Shown piece after piece: positions 1 through 8,175 of a stretch of 15,930 nucleotides of DNA. The notes beneath the pieces are model-generated. The model saw only the letters and a list, made by a program, of their open reading frames with translations, ran no database searches and was not told where the DNA came from. Each line of letters opens with the position of its first letter. Position 1 is the stretch's first letter. Source of the stretch: OLB16 sp964481775 (GTDB taxonomy: Bacteria > Hinthialibacterota > Hinthialibacteria > OLB16); NCBI GenBank assembly GCA_964481775.1, contig CAYZUX010000138.1:1-15930 (forward strand), given 5' to 3'. The translations under genes and the position numbers were made by a program.

Positions 1-2
1 TT

Positions 3-719
3 CTGGATGCAGGTGTTCCCGCCGAGCTGGTGGAAAGCCCTGACCGTGCCCCCTACCCGGCCTTCTGGAAAGCAATCACGGGGGCTCGGAAGACTTTGCG
101 TGATGATGCCAGTAACCTGGAAGGTTTGAATTCTTCGCGGACCGCCCTGGAGGATTTCGTCTTCCAGTATGGTTCTTCCGAACTCTCATCTGAAGCAAAC
201 CAGACACTTTCCCAGGTAAAGTCAAGGATTCTTTGGCTCCAAACCCTCAAATTTGGATCTTACGCAGCCATTGGACTCGCAGTTCTGATTGTTTTGCTCC
301 TGATCTTCCGATGGAATAAGAAGAGGCAGATTCCAGAGATGCCACTTATCCAGGCGGCGGATGTCACGGAGGGTGTTACTCCCTCAAAAGAGGCGCTCAA
401 GGATCCTACTGTGTTGCGAAGATGGGCAGAGGTCCAGACTGAGCCAAATAATGCCGAAAACTGGAGCCGTCTCGCATTCGCTTTCCACAATATTCAGGAG
501 ATCGAGAATGCCATCCAAGCCCTCTACAAGGCCATGGAGATTGAACCCAATAACACACGCTTCCATTTCCAGATGGGACACTTCCAGAAAGAGGCAGGCA
601 AGACCAAAGAGGCCATCCGGCACTTTGAGCGCTACCTGCAGTTGAATCCTGAATCCAAGAAAAGCGTAGAGGAAGTCAAGGAACTACTTGCCAAGCTCAA
701 GGCCGAATCGGGAGCCTAA
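3..719 (+). CDS. Membrane-anchored tetratricopeptide-repeat protein (5' end outside window)
   Basis: The reading frame is open from the left edge of the window with no stop. A GTG at 30 is only an internal possibility, and the gene most likely begins upstream. Counting from that GTG, residues 1-74 are polar and probably extracytoplasmic or linker. Residues 75-95 form one strong hydrophobic helix followed by a basic stretch (RWNKKR), the usual sign of a cytoplasmic side after the helix. Residues ~130-220 hold two to three TPR units, with the typical A-x-x-x-P-x-N spacing seen in 'ALYKAMEIEPNN' and 'HFERYLQLNPES'. TPRs mediate protein-protein contacts; no enzyme motif is visible. The missing N-terminus could carry a BatD/BatE-like or other domain, so a specific role cannot be assigned. 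It converges on smpB, with a shared hairpin just after the stop. Confidence 0.8.
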   Translation: MDAGVPAELVESPDRAPYPAFWKAITGARKTLRDDASNLEGLNSSRTALEDFVFQYGSSELSSEANQTLSQVKSRILWLQTLKFGSYAAIGLAVLIVLLLIFRWNKKRQIPEMPLIQAADVTEGVTPSKEALKDPTVLRRWAEVQTEPNNAENWSRLAFAFHNIQEIENAIQALYKAMEIEPNNTRFHFQMGHFQKEAGKTKEAIRHFERYLQLNPESKKSVEEVKELLAKLKAESGA

Positions 720-737
720 TACAATCGTGACCGGAGC

Positions 738-768
738 GAGCCAGCCCCTGTGCTCCAGGGGCTGGCTC
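738..768. terminator. Perfect 13-bp hairpin between converging TPR gene and smpB
   Basis: Arms 738-750 and 756-768 are exact reverse complements (GAGCCAGCCCCTG / CAGGGGCTGGCTC) around a 5-nt loop. The hairpin is symmetric and GC-rich, so it would form in transcripts from either strand. It lies 18 nt past the TPR stop and overlaps the first bases of the smpB stop codon (769-767). No clear U-tract follows on either strand, so it is either a non-canonical bidirectional terminator or a 3'-end stabiliser. Confidence 0.6.
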
Positions 769-1219
769 ACCGTTTCCGTGACATCGCGGCACGGGTTTCG
801 CGTTCGAGTTCCTTTTCTTTCAGGGCCTGGCGTTTGTCATGGAGCTTCTTCCCCTGGCATAAACCAAGTTCCACCTTGACCTTTCCCTCTTTCCAATACA
901 GGCGCAGCGGAATGAGAGTCAACCCTTTTTGTTGGACCTTTCCGAAAAGCCTGTCGATCTCATGACGGTGAAGCAGAAGGGGTCGCGTTCTTTCGGGATC
1001 ATGGTTCCAGATACCGGCTGGCTTGTAATGACTGATGTGCATGTTGCAGAGGAGAACCTTGCCTGCATCAACAGCGGCATAGCTGTCCTTGAGGTTGCAC
1101 TGCCCTGCCCTCAGCGACTTCACCTCGCTGCCCAAAAGCGAGATACCGGCCTCGATCTTGTCGAGCACCAGGTAGTCATGAAAGGCTTTGCGATTACGCG
1201 CGATATCCCGTTCAGTCAT
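767..1219 (-). CDS. smpB: SsrA-binding protein SmpB
   Basis: SmpB is the small cytoplasmic protein that binds tmRNA and delivers it to stalled ribosomes for trans-translation. At 150 residues it is within the family's usual length (about 150-160). Recognisable family blocks in order are: an N-terminal 'NRKAFHDY' with 'IEAGISLLGSEVKSLRAGQ', the 'NLKDSYAAV' segment of the beta-barrel, 'LLLHRHEI', and the basic tail 'GKKLHDKRQALKEKE' ending in arginines and lysines, which in the family folds into the decoding centre. The ATG at 1219 is the only usable start because an in-frame TAA lies five codons upstream; no strong Shine-Dalgarno is visible. It begins 23 bp after the stop of the DUF1080 gene on the same strand, so it may be co-transcribed. 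No ssrA (tmRNA) gene is seen in the window. Confidence 0.96.
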   Translation of the reverse strand: MTERDIARNRKAFHDYLVLDKIEAGISLLGSEVKSLRAGQCNLKDSYAAVDAGKVLLCNMHISHYKPAGIWNHDPERTRPLLLHRHEIDRLFGKVQQKGLTLIPLRLYWKEGKVKVELGLCQGKKLHDKRQALKEKELERETRAAMSRKR

Positions 1220-1242
1220 GGCAAGGAATACTTATGGCGAGT

Positions 1243-3054
1243 TCAGTCCAACCTCACCATTCTGATATTTCTGAACTGAAGTTTGGAACCGTGATTCTGT
1301 AATCCCAGACCACCCCGCTTGGGTCTTGAGTTTAATTCACGGTATGTATCCACATCCACGTCGGTGACGATTTTTCCATTGACACTTGTGCGGATTCTTG
1401 GACCACGGCAGTAAATTTCCATGCTGTTCCATGCCTCACCGGCATCAAAAATCGTGTCGGTGGATGCGGCTACAACCCCATAAATGGAACCCGTGTGCTG
1501 ACTGGGTTTGATATTCTTATACTCATTGGCGTGGTGATCGAGGATTTGGATCTCGATGCCCTCGAAGGCGCTGAAAACCTCCGGCTGCCGGATGAACACA
1601 CCACTATTTCCTGCATGGGGAAGACGGTAATCAAGACGCAAGATGAAATCACCGTAGTCATTCTCCTTGAGCTTGATCTCCTTTCCCTTCCCTGCAAATT
1701 CAAGGATGCCATCTTTAAGGCTCCAGCCATCCGGTGTGCCACCTCCAACCGCTTCCCACTGACTCAGGTCCGCTCCGAGAAGATCGACGAATGCTTCATC
1801 ATTGGGCACTTGATCAACCTGGTATACTCCCCCTGAGGTAATGGTCCCCTGAATGGGATTACCCAGGGGAGTTACCCCATCTTCACCATAAAACACGTAC
1901 TGTCCCTTCAGCTCAGTATCCCGGGGAACAGGGATGAGCTGGCGGTCTGGGCCCAGAGCGACAGAGGGTTCATAGCGTGTCCCATCTTCCGCAACGAAAA
2001 CCACCCTGGTCTGCAGCCAGCGTCCATAGATTCGGTTGAGATTGAGATACTTGGTCTCTCCCGCTCCATACAAGACGCCCAAGACACGATTTCCACGCAC
2101 CACCCAACCAAGAGCGACAATGAAAGCATCCTGTGGTCCGAGATTGGTGGCCAATACCTTTTCAGGACCGAACTTCATCCCGTCATTGGACAGGCTATAC
2201 CATAGGTGATCGCGGTTGGAATGAAGCCCCATCAAGTACCAGGGCTGCCCATCCACAATCATTTTCTTCACATCATTCACCATATGGGGGACATCCAGGG
2301 AGGAGCCCTCGAAAGTAAAATTCTTACCATCCGGACTTGAAGCACGGTAAACATGCCCCCAGTCCTTGAAGTTCCCAAAGTAGAGGCGGTACATGCCCTC
2401 TTCCTTTAGGAGAACGTTTACCCCATTCATATCGGCAGGTGTGAAAGCCTCGTATCCCTGCATGGTCATCAGGTCGGAAACCTGGGCTTCATAAGGGGCG
2501 GTGGAACCATTCCAATTCACCCCATCAGGACTGGAAAAAAAGATTGGTTTATTCTGCCCACCTGAGTCAGGATAGGCAGTACAGACCATGTCGAAGCCTT
2601 TTCCATTCGCGATGGCGTTGACATTACAGACATGAATAAAGGGGCCATGTTCGATGACAGTCTGACGTTCTGTAAAATCCAGGAAGTTTGTGGTCAGAAC
2701 ACTGTAGATCCGGTCATTGGTGGTACGAACACCATCCCAGGCTCCATAGAAAAGACGCCAGCCGGCCGGAACTTCCACCGCGGAGGGGGCATAGATATTC
2801 CGGAAAACACCTGTCAGGCGCGGTGTCAAGAGCGGGGAACGATGATCCGGCAATAAGTGGAGGGTGCCTTTCTCCCAGATTCCGGGTGAAAAAACTCCTG
2901 CGGCGACACCGGAAATTTCCGCAAACCCAAGCTCCGCCTGACCAGGTACCTGATGGAGGCTTAGTTTCATTCCGTTTCCTGCCATAACCAATCCCTCCGG
3001 GAATGTTCCAGAAAAAAGAACCACCACAACCATGATCTTCAGTTTCCGCCACAT
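1243..3054 (-). CDS. Secreted beta-propeller (GH43/GH32-like) protein with C-terminal 3-keto-disaccharide hydrolase (DUF1080) domain
   Basis: 603 residues from the chosen ATG at 3054, which follows an AAGGAGG ribosome site at 6-nt spacing; the open frame extends to 3117 but without a comparable site. Residues 1-25 are a signal peptide (basic start, VVVVLF core, likely cut after 'VMA'). Residues ~80-395 look like a five-bladed beta-propeller of the GH43/GH32/GH130 type, with repeated 'SSPDG-x-N(W/F)' and 'RLYFGNF' blade motifs. Residues ~417-603 are the DUF1080 / 3-keto-disaccharide hydrolase fold (LamG-like sandwich): 'GNSGVFIR', 'GIEIQILD', 'TGSIYG', 'W-x-S-M-E-I-Y-C-RGP', 'GLGLQNHG...FRNIRM'. 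Members act on 3-keto-glycosides or other carbohydrates outside the cytoplasm; the exact substrate here is unknown. The gene is divergent from the URO-D-like gene and 23 bp upstream of smpB. Confidence 0.85.
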   Translation of the reverse strand: MWRKLKIMVVVVLFSGTFPEGLVMAGNGMKLSLHQVPGQAELGFAEISGVAAGVFSPGIWEKGTLHLLPDHRSPLLTPRLTGVFRNIYAPSAVEVPAGWRLFYGAWDGVRTTNDRIYSVLTTNFLDFTERQTVIEHGPFIHVCNVNAIANGKGFDMVCTAYPDSGGQNKPIFFSSPDGVNWNGSTAPYEAQVSDLMTMQGYEAFTPADMNGVNVLLKEEGMYRLYFGNFKDWGHVYRASSPDGKNFTFEGSSLDVPHMVNDVKKMIVDGQPWYLMGLHSNRDHLWYSLSNDGMKFGPEKVLATNLGPQDAFIVALGWVVRGNRVLGVLYGAGETKYLNLNRIYGRWLQTRVVFVAEDGTRYEPSVALGPDRQLIPVPRDTELKGQYVFYGEDGVTPLGNPIQGTITSGGVYQVDQVPNDEAFVDLLGADLSQWEAVGGGTPDGWSLKDGILEFAGKGKEIKLKENDYGDFILRLDYRLPHAGNSGVFIRQPEVFSAFEGIEIQILDHHANEYKNIKPSQHTGSIYGVVAASTDTIFDAGEAWNSMEIYCRGPRIRTSVNGKIVTDVDVDTYRELNSRPKRGGLGLQNHGSKLQFRNIRMVRLD

Positions 3055-3060
3055 AAAAAA

Positions 3061-3067
3061 CCTCCTT
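3061..3067 (-). promoter_or_regulatory. Ribosome binding site fixing the start of the DUF1080 gene
   Basis: On the minus strand this reads AAGGAGG, a near-perfect Shine-Dalgarno, followed by six T residues and the ATG at 3054. The signal peptide begins directly at this ATG, which supports it over the in-frame start 21 codons upstream at 3117. Confidence 0.8.
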
Positions 3068-3298
3068 GTCATTTTGAAAGAAAGGAAAATTAGGGATACG
3101 AAGTGATCATAGGTCATTCCCCACCTGACAGCAAACCTTTGTAGGAAAATCTCAGGAAGACGATAGACAACATCAACAGGATAGGTTGGTATGATAATCG
3201 GGAAATCAAGGGTAAATGGGACTATCGGCGGGAGGTTCAGGATATTACTCTTGTAACCTCATTCACTAAAACCCTGTAGAAGAATGGACCCGAAAACT

Positions 3299-3303
3299 GG
3301 AGG
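3299..3303 (+). promoter_or_regulatory. Ribosome binding site of the URO-D-like gene
   Basis: GGAGG lies 3 nt before the ATG at 3307 and 6 nt before a second, adjacent ATG at 3310. The longer spacing is more usual, so the second ATG may be the true start; the protein would differ by one methionine only. Confidence 0.7.
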
Positions 3304-3306
3304 AAC

Positions 3307-4740
3307 ATGATGGCTGAGACCGCAACCCAGAAACTTTACACCGAGAGACTTCGACGGTACACCACAGCGCTCCAAAACAGAAAACCTGACCGGGTTCCCA
3401 TCCGTCCCTTCGCCGCCGAGTTTGCCGCAAAGTACTCAGGGTATTCCTGCGCTGAGGTGACCCATGATTTTGAACTGGCGTTCAAAGCGGCTCGCATTTG
3501 CGCCCAGGATTTCGGGTGGGATGCCACTGTCGGTAACATGGTTTATGTATGGACAGGATTTACTCAGGCACTCGGATTAAAATACTACGCCGTCCCCGGC
3601 ATTGATATTCCCGCCAACACGGGATTCCAATACCTCGAACCTTCAGAAGACAAAGCTTTCATGGAGGCCGATGAATATGATGCCCTGATCGAAGATCCAA
3701 CGGGCTTCCTCTTTGGAACATGGCTTCCGCGTGTGTCCAACGAGATAGTCCCGCCTGGCCAGCCGAATACACTCCGGAACAACCTGGCATTGATGAAAAG
3801 CGGAATGGCAATGCTTCGTTATTTCTTTGGCTTTGGACGTCAAGGAGATCTGCTAAAGAACGAGTGCGGGGTTGTTTCCGCTATCTCTGGCATCCTCAAA
3901 GCTCCCTTTGATATTCTTGCCGATAAGCTGCGCGGGTATGTGGGACTGGTCATGGATCTGCGTGAGAGACCGGAAAAAGTCCTCGCGGCTTGCCAGGCCC
4001 TCATGCCACACCTGCTCCATGTCGCCCTGTCGGGTGCTGACCCCGAAAAGAAAGTGCCCATCACAATCTGGATGCATCGGGGATGTGTCCCTTTTATCTC
4101 TCATGCTCAGTTCGACAAGTTTTACTGGCCCACTTTGCGTCCGATCATCGAAGCAATCTGGGCACGCGGCCACCAGGTACTCTTTTATGCCGAGGGAAAC
4201 TGGAACCAACACCTCAGCGCCTTTCTGGATCTTCCCTCAGGATCGATCGCCTACCATGCTGACCGGGGGAATATCTTCGAGATCCACCGTGTCTTAGGTC
4301 ACAAATTCTGCCTGAGCGGCGGGATACCCAACACGCTCCTTGCCTTTGGTACCACTGAGGAAGTGCGTGATTGTTGCAAGCAAGTGATCGATGAGGTGGC
4401 CCCGGATGGCGGGTATATTCTGGATGCCAGTGCAATTATCCAGAACGATGCCAAGGTTGAGAATGTCCGTGAAATGACCGAATTCACCCGCTCCTATGGA
4501 ATCTATCCCAATGGGGGTAGCCTTACACCCGAGCCTTCGGCTTTACAACCACCTGCCTCCCCCAATGGGAAACCTCAATTCGTCACCACCTCTCGTAAAC
4601 CGGGAGTATGTTTCCCATGGGAGGAAAAACTTCAGGAGCTTCCCTCTATCTCCGGCGATCCGGCCCTTTTCCAGAGGATTTGGGAAGAGAATGAGGCTTG
4701 GGCATATGCCTTTATCTGGCATTGCCTGCTATCGTTTTGA
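3307..4740 (+). CDS. Uroporphyrinogen decarboxylase (URO-D) family protein, not canonical HemE
   Basis: 477 residues, longer than HemE (about 350). It is a (beta/alpha)8-barrel protein of the URO-D / corrinoid methyltransferase superfamily. The N-terminal 'RKPDRVPIRPFAAEF' matches the family's 'R..DRVP' opening, but the HemE signature (PVWxMRQAGRY) is absent, so decarboxylation of uroporphyrinogen is unlikely. The central 'FDKFYWPTLRPIIEAIWARG' and 'LFYAEGNW' resemble a widespread group of uncharacterised URO-D-like proteins, with 'LSGGIPNTLLAFGTTEEV' near the C-terminal barrel strands. The tail after residue ~410 has a proline-rich linker and a 'GVCFPW...YAFIWHCLLSF' ending which, from memory, is typical of that group. 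No corrinoid protein or partner methyltransferase is in the window. There is no signal peptide, so it is cytoplasmic. It lies between two exported carbohydrate-active proteins, suggesting a catabolic rather than haem role (inference). Confidence 0.8.
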   Translation: MMAETATQKLYTERLRRYTTALQNRKPDRVPIRPFAAEFAAKYSGYSCAEVTHDFELAFKAARICAQDFGWDATVGNMVYVWTGFTQALGLKYYAVPGIDIPANTGFQYLEPSEDKAFMEADEYDALIEDPTGFLFGTWLPRVSNEIVPPGQPNTLRNNLALMKSGMAMLRYFFGFGRQGDLLKNECGVVSAISGILKAPFDILADKLRGYVGLVMDLRERPEKVLAACQALMPHLLHVALSGADPEKKVPITIWMHRGCVPFISHAQFDKFYWPTLRPIIEAIWARGHQVLFYAEGNWNQHLSAFLDLPSGSIAYHADRGNIFEIHRVLGHKFCLSGGIPNTLLAFGTTEEVRDCCKQVIDEVAPDGGYILDASAIIQNDAKVENVREMTEFTRSYGIYPNGGSLTPEPSALQPPASPNGKPQFVTTSRKPGVCFPWEEKLQELPSISGDPALFQRIWEENEAWAYAFIWHCLLSF

Positions 4741-4780
4741 ACTCTCAGCTTGGCCACCAGTTGGACTAGTGGGCGAGGCG

Positions 4781-7700
4781 TTATGGTACCAACCTCAGCC
4801 GTCCCCTGATCGCACACCATGTATGTGTGCTCTCAACAGTGACCGTATTGGGGCCTTCATCCAGATCAATCACTGGAGTTCTTGCAAATCCAAAAAAGGC
4901 ATTCCCGGTGTGGCTGGTGTTGTGTTGGTACCACTCCAAGGGTTGTTCGACACCGTTCACCAGAACCCGGTAGTGCTTCTCAAGTTCATGACCATCAGTG
5001 GAGGTTTCACTGTGACGCAGCTCAAATGCGATCCGGTAGTTTCCTTTCACAAGAGGCAAATGACTCCAGGTCACTGAGCCAGGATCGATCATCCAGATGG
5101 CATCGAAAGTATCGATACCGAATCGTGTTTTCGAACGGATTTCCACGGGTCTGTCTTGGAGGATCGGCAATCGGGATGTCTCTCGTAATTGAGTCTCCGT
5201 TGCACCGCCACAAGGTGATAGGGTGAAGGAGAGATGAACCGCTGTGGGTTCTGGCTCGGGAAAGGACTCCATCTGCCATCCCCCCCCGACTCCAAAGGTT
5301 TGCACCCCGGGTGAAAGGTCTTTATCGATCCCCAGGAAACGTAACGCGAGGCCATAGGGCTGTGTTTCCGGTTCATCTGCACGGTCTGTAAGGACCACAT
5401 TCCTGGCATTGGTTTGAATCTCCGACACCACCAACCCTCCACCGGTATGGTCTTTGAAAATAAATCCCGGTTGATCCGGGTGGAGCGGTTCCAGGATGGA
5501 CTGCCACAGGCGCCCATTTGGATGCACCTGGTTGTAGAGAATCCTCCAGGGTGCATTTCCCCAGATCATGGTCCGGTTCCAGTGATAACCGGACCCTTCC
5601 GGGAATGGGTGATGCCGTTGGAGCAGACGATCATCGAGGAAGGCGGTACGGCCGGAGACACCCCACCGATCAGCATGGAGAATCTCAAAGTTGATTGGAG
5701 ACTCGCAGGCCTCTGGCTTAAGATTGACCTCGATATGGACGGAATCCCTGAATGGAGAAAAGCGCATCTTGCCCTCAGTCGACTCATAGATGCTCAGCTC
5801 CGCCGTTTCCTGGTTTTTTTTCCATACCGAAGCACCCGCTGAAAGCCTTGCCTGGATCCCACCGCATTGAATGAGGAGTCCCTCAGTCGAGGCGCTTACA
5901 GACAATGCTTTATCAACGGATGGGAAGCAGATGTCCTCGCCCGTGAATCGAATTGGAGGGGTATTTCCCACGGGAGGCACGCCGATACGAAGGAGCGAAG
6001 TCTCGTAAGGATTGAGGGTCCAGGTGAAGGCCTGTGAGGAGATCTCAGCAATCCGCCCGGAGACGGCGTCATAGACCTTGCCATCACCAACCTGAGCCAC
6101 CTTAATGGGGAGTACGATCTTAAGGTTAGTAATTTCCTTCCCCGAAAGATTAACCAATCCTAATGCATGGGAATCCGCTATCGAACGTAAGACGGTGAAT
6201 ACTTCCGGAGCGGTGGAAATCGACAGATAATCCGGATCTCCATCCGCCATCTCTGGAATCCGCCGACGTCCCCAGTTCATTGCTCTGAGAGCTTCAAAGG
6301 AGCCATATTCTTCCTCCTGATACATCATCGGTACACCGGGCACAGACAGGCAGACTCCATATAAGGCTCGCGTCATCCCCACGCCATAACGCATCATCAC
6401 ACGGCCATGCTCACAGACAGTGTCGTGGTTGTTGAGTGTTCTTAACACACGAGTTCCAGCGGGAAGAGAGCCACGTTCATTTTCAAAAAAGTCACGCAGC
6501 CTTTGGTTGATCGCAGCGGGTTCTTCGCGAGGATCGATGAGTGCCGAAAGCAGGTTGGTGGTGGGGAAGCCATAGCCCAGAGTGATGCCCCGGTGAAGGT
6601 ACTCCGGGCGGTCGACTGTGGTTTCAGGGATCAGAACCGGTTCAATCCCTTTGACTCCACACCCCATACGGATGGCTTCCAGCATCTCGACTGCACCCGC
6701 TAAGGTCGTGTAAGAAGCCTGATGGGTCCGCGGCGAATGCCAATTGGGTCCATGCCCATCGGCGACATCGATGCGCACCCCCTCAATTCCTTCACCTGCC
6801 AACAAAGCCACTGAATCATGGATGACTCTTTGCCAGTCTGGGGAAGAATAATCCATTGAGTAGCCAGAACCCCAGGGATTGAGCAACTGGCCTGCCCGGT
6901 CATGGACCCACCAGGATGAAAGGGCTTTGGCTTGCTTGGAGTAACCACCCCACAGGATCACCTCACAAAGCGGATGTATCCCGCGCTCTTTTGTAACCGC
7001 TACCAGCGAGCGAAATCCCTGCACTCCTCCGAGAATGGGATCGATCTCCTCAAAATCTGTCGGAGCATAATGATTCCAACCTCCATGAACCGGATCGGGA
7101 GGTGATTTATGGGTGTGGACCGCATTGTACCAGATGGCTGAAATCCCCAGGTCGGCCAGGTAATCCAGCTGATGTTCAAAGGCTTTGAATCCACCCACAT
7201 CACTGAAACGGGAGTCGATGTGACCACTCGCTGCTGCTTCATAAAGGATAGCCCCACGAACCCACTCCAGCAGTGGTTTGGCAATCTGGAATCCTATGGC
7301 GGAGTACCAACGTTGAGCCTCGGAACGAAATGATTCCATGCCCCCCCTTCCCAACCAGAATCCCTGATCCCCAATCGTGGCTTGTTGTCCTGGTTGTAGA
7401 CGCCAGCCTGTCTGGATATCAGATTCCACCCGCTCCCCATCGAAGGACAATGTACTGAAGTCAGTCGTACGTTTGAAACCGACACCGGCGGTTCTTTCTC
7501 TACCCACCTCGCCAAGGAAGAAGTGAGTGGGCAACCAAGTTTTTCCGTCTTCTTGGACCAAAGGAGTCATACGCATCCGCGCCGAGGTGAGGTCCTGGGT
7601 GGCAGCGGAAAGATTCGTGTACACCAGACGCCGAATCCAACCATCAGGCTTGAGACCTGGAAGAGATGAAACCTGATCTTCAAGGCGGCCAACATCTTCC

Positions 7701-7942
7701 TTCTCATAACGGATAATCCATCCCCCGGTCGGTTGGGGGATGACCAAGGGGGAGACTCCATGACTGGCGAGAAGCCAGACGTCATTGACCTGGATGTCAA
7801 CAGCAGGACCCTCCCCCTTCGCAAACAACCTGGTCCCACTCTCGGTAGCGGTTACCCAGCCTTGATCTATTGACCAGTTCACGGAACCCCAGGCAGGAGT
7901 GATTGAAAAGAGCACGGCAACAGGGAACACGAATCGGTTCAT
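4781..7942 (-). CDS. Secreted GH13-like (alpha-amylase family) multidomain protein
   Basis: 1053 residues with a signal peptide at 1-19 (likely cut after 'AWG'). A GGAGGAG ribosome site precedes the ATG at 7942. Residues ~20-228 form an N-terminal beta-rich domain. Residues ~229-650 form an alpha-amylase-type TIM barrel with its small C-domain. Recognisable GH13 regions are region II 'GVRIDVADG' (nucleophile candidate D392), region III 'IPETTV' (acid/base candidate E440) and region IV 'LNNHDT' (D507). The equivalent of region I, normally D-x-x-x-N-H, reads 'PLCEVILWGG', so the usual Asp/Asn/His are not present. Residues ~650-1053 are further beta-sandwich domains, the last a carbohydrate-binding-like module around 'DAIWMIDPGSVTWSHLP'. 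The protein probably acts on an alpha-glucan or another alpha-glycoside outside the cytoplasm; substrate is unknown. It converges on the URO-D-like gene (40 bp gap) and is divergent from clpB. Confidence 0.82.
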   Translation of the reverse strand: MNRFVFPVAVLFSITPAWGSVNWSIDQGWVTATESGTRLFAKGEGPAVDIQVNDVWLLASHGVSPLVIPQPTGGWIIRYEKEDVGRLEDQVSSLPGLKPDGWIRRLVYTNLSAATQDLTSARMRMTPLVQEDGKTWLPTHFFLGEVGRERTAGVGFKRTTDFSTLSFDGERVESDIQTGWRLQPGQQATIGDQGFWLGRGGMESFRSEAQRWYSAIGFQIAKPLLEWVRGAILYEAAASGHIDSRFSDVGGFKAFEHQLDYLADLGISAIWYNAVHTHKSPPDPVHGGWNHYAPTDFEEIDPILGGVQGFRSLVAVTKERGIHPLCEVILWGGYSKQAKALSSWWVHDRAGQLLNPWGSGYSMDYSSPDWQRVIHDSVALLAGEGIEGVRIDVADGHGPNWHSPRTHQASYTTLAGAVEMLEAIRMGCGVKGIEPVLIPETTVDRPEYLHRGITLGYGFPTTNLLSALIDPREEPAAINQRLRDFFENERGSLPAGTRVLRTLNNHDTVCEHGRVMMRYGVGMTRALYGVCLSVPGVPMMYQEEEYGSFEALRAMNWGRRRIPEMADGDPDYLSISTAPEVFTVLRSIADSHALGLVNLSGKEITNLKIVLPIKVAQVGDGKVYDAVSGRIAEISSQAFTWTLNPYETSLLRIGVPPVGNTPPIRFTGEDICFPSVDKALSVSASTEGLLIQCGGIQARLSAGASVWKKNQETAELSIYESTEGKMRFSPFRDSVHIEVNLKPEACESPINFEILHADRWGVSGRTAFLDDRLLQRHHPFPEGSGYHWNRTMIWGNAPWRILYNQVHPNGRLWQSILEPLHPDQPGFIFKDHTGGGLVVSEIQTNARNVVLTDRADEPETQPYGLALRFLGIDKDLSPGVQTFGVGGGWQMESFPEPEPTAVHLSFTLSPCGGATETQLRETSRLPILQDRPVEIRSKTRFGIDTFDAIWMIDPGSVTWSHLPLVKGNYRIAFELRHSETSTDGHELEKHYRVLVNGVEQPLEWYQHNTSHTGNAFFGFARTPVIDLDEGPNTVTVESTHTWCAIRGRLRLVP

Positions 7943-7946
7943 GGTT

Positions 7947-7953
7947 CTCCTCC
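7947..7953 (-). promoter_or_regulatory. Ribosome binding site of the GH13-like gene
   Basis: Reads GGAGGAG on the minus strand, ending 4 nt before the ATG at 7942. It supports that start, which also begins a good signal peptide. Confidence 0.75.
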
Positions 7954-8162
7954 GGATGAAGCCTCACCCTATCATGAAAAGAGGATATCTGGGCAGGGTA
8001 GCATCTGTGTCAATTTGACTCACCACCCCTATCACAGGTTCTTTTCTGGTGACCTGGAAGACGCAGAATACTATCAATTTCCTGTCAGTATTGGATTGAG
8101 ACCATTTTCCGGATCTTGGCATGTCTCTTGTACATATGGGCAGGAAGAATAACCGTATCGAT

Positions 8163-8168
8163 GAGGAG
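8163..8168 (+). promoter_or_regulatory. Ribosome binding site fixing the clpB start
   Basis: GAGGAG with 7-nt spacing to the ATG at 8176. The open frame continues upstream to 8116, but those 20 residues have no ribosome site and do not look like ClpB. Confidence 0.8.
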
Positions 8169-8175
8169 AACTTAC

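Larger units (their letters stand above)
3055..3306. promoter_or_regulatory. Divergent intergenic region between DUF1080 and URO-D-like genes
   Basis: These 252 bp separate two outward-facing starts and must hold promoters for both directions, unless transcription of one comes from further away. I found no pair of -35/-10 boxes with good spacing: TATGATAAT at 3191-3199 resembles a -10 element on the plus strand, but the nearest TTGACA-like hexamer (TAGACA, 3165-3170) is 20 nt away. A short inverted repeat GAGGTT...AACCTC (3232-3237 / 3255-3260) could be an operator but is weak. No riboswitch or RNA gene is recognised. Confidence 0.4.
7943..8175. promoter_or_regulatory. Divergent intergenic region between GH13-like gene and clpB
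   Basis: 233 bp between two outward-facing starts. No CIRCE element (TTAGCACTC-N9-GAGTGCTAA) and no convincing sigma-32-type heat-shock promoter is seen upstream of clpB. An 11-nt palindrome GTCAATTTGAC (8009-8019) and an inverted AATACT...AGTATT (8068-8073 / 8088-8093) are present, but short enough to be chance. Confidence 0.4.

Noticed and set aside
719..1243. Possible ssrA (tmRNA) gene near smpB
   Set aside because: The two genes are often adjacent, but no gap here is large enough and no tag-coding or tRNA-like ends are seen.
3191..3199. TATGATAAT as a -10 promoter element before the URO-D-like gene
   Set aside because: A reasonable hexamer, but the nearest -35-like box is 20 nt away; not strong enough for a promoter call.
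4754..4772. 7-bp imperfect hairpin CCACCAG-TTGGA-CTAGTGG between converging URO-D-like and GH13-like genes
   Set aside because: One mismatch, no U-tract; too weak to call a terminator.
4496..5077. 193-codon plus-strand frame across the end of the URO-D-like gene and the tail of the GH13-like gene
   Set aside because: It is an alternate frame within two well-supported genes, with no domain or start signal.
8009..8019. Palindrome GTCAATTTGAC upstream of clpB and the GH13-like gene
   Set aside because: Five base pairs with a one-nt centre is expected fairly often by chance in 233 bp; no regulator family identified.
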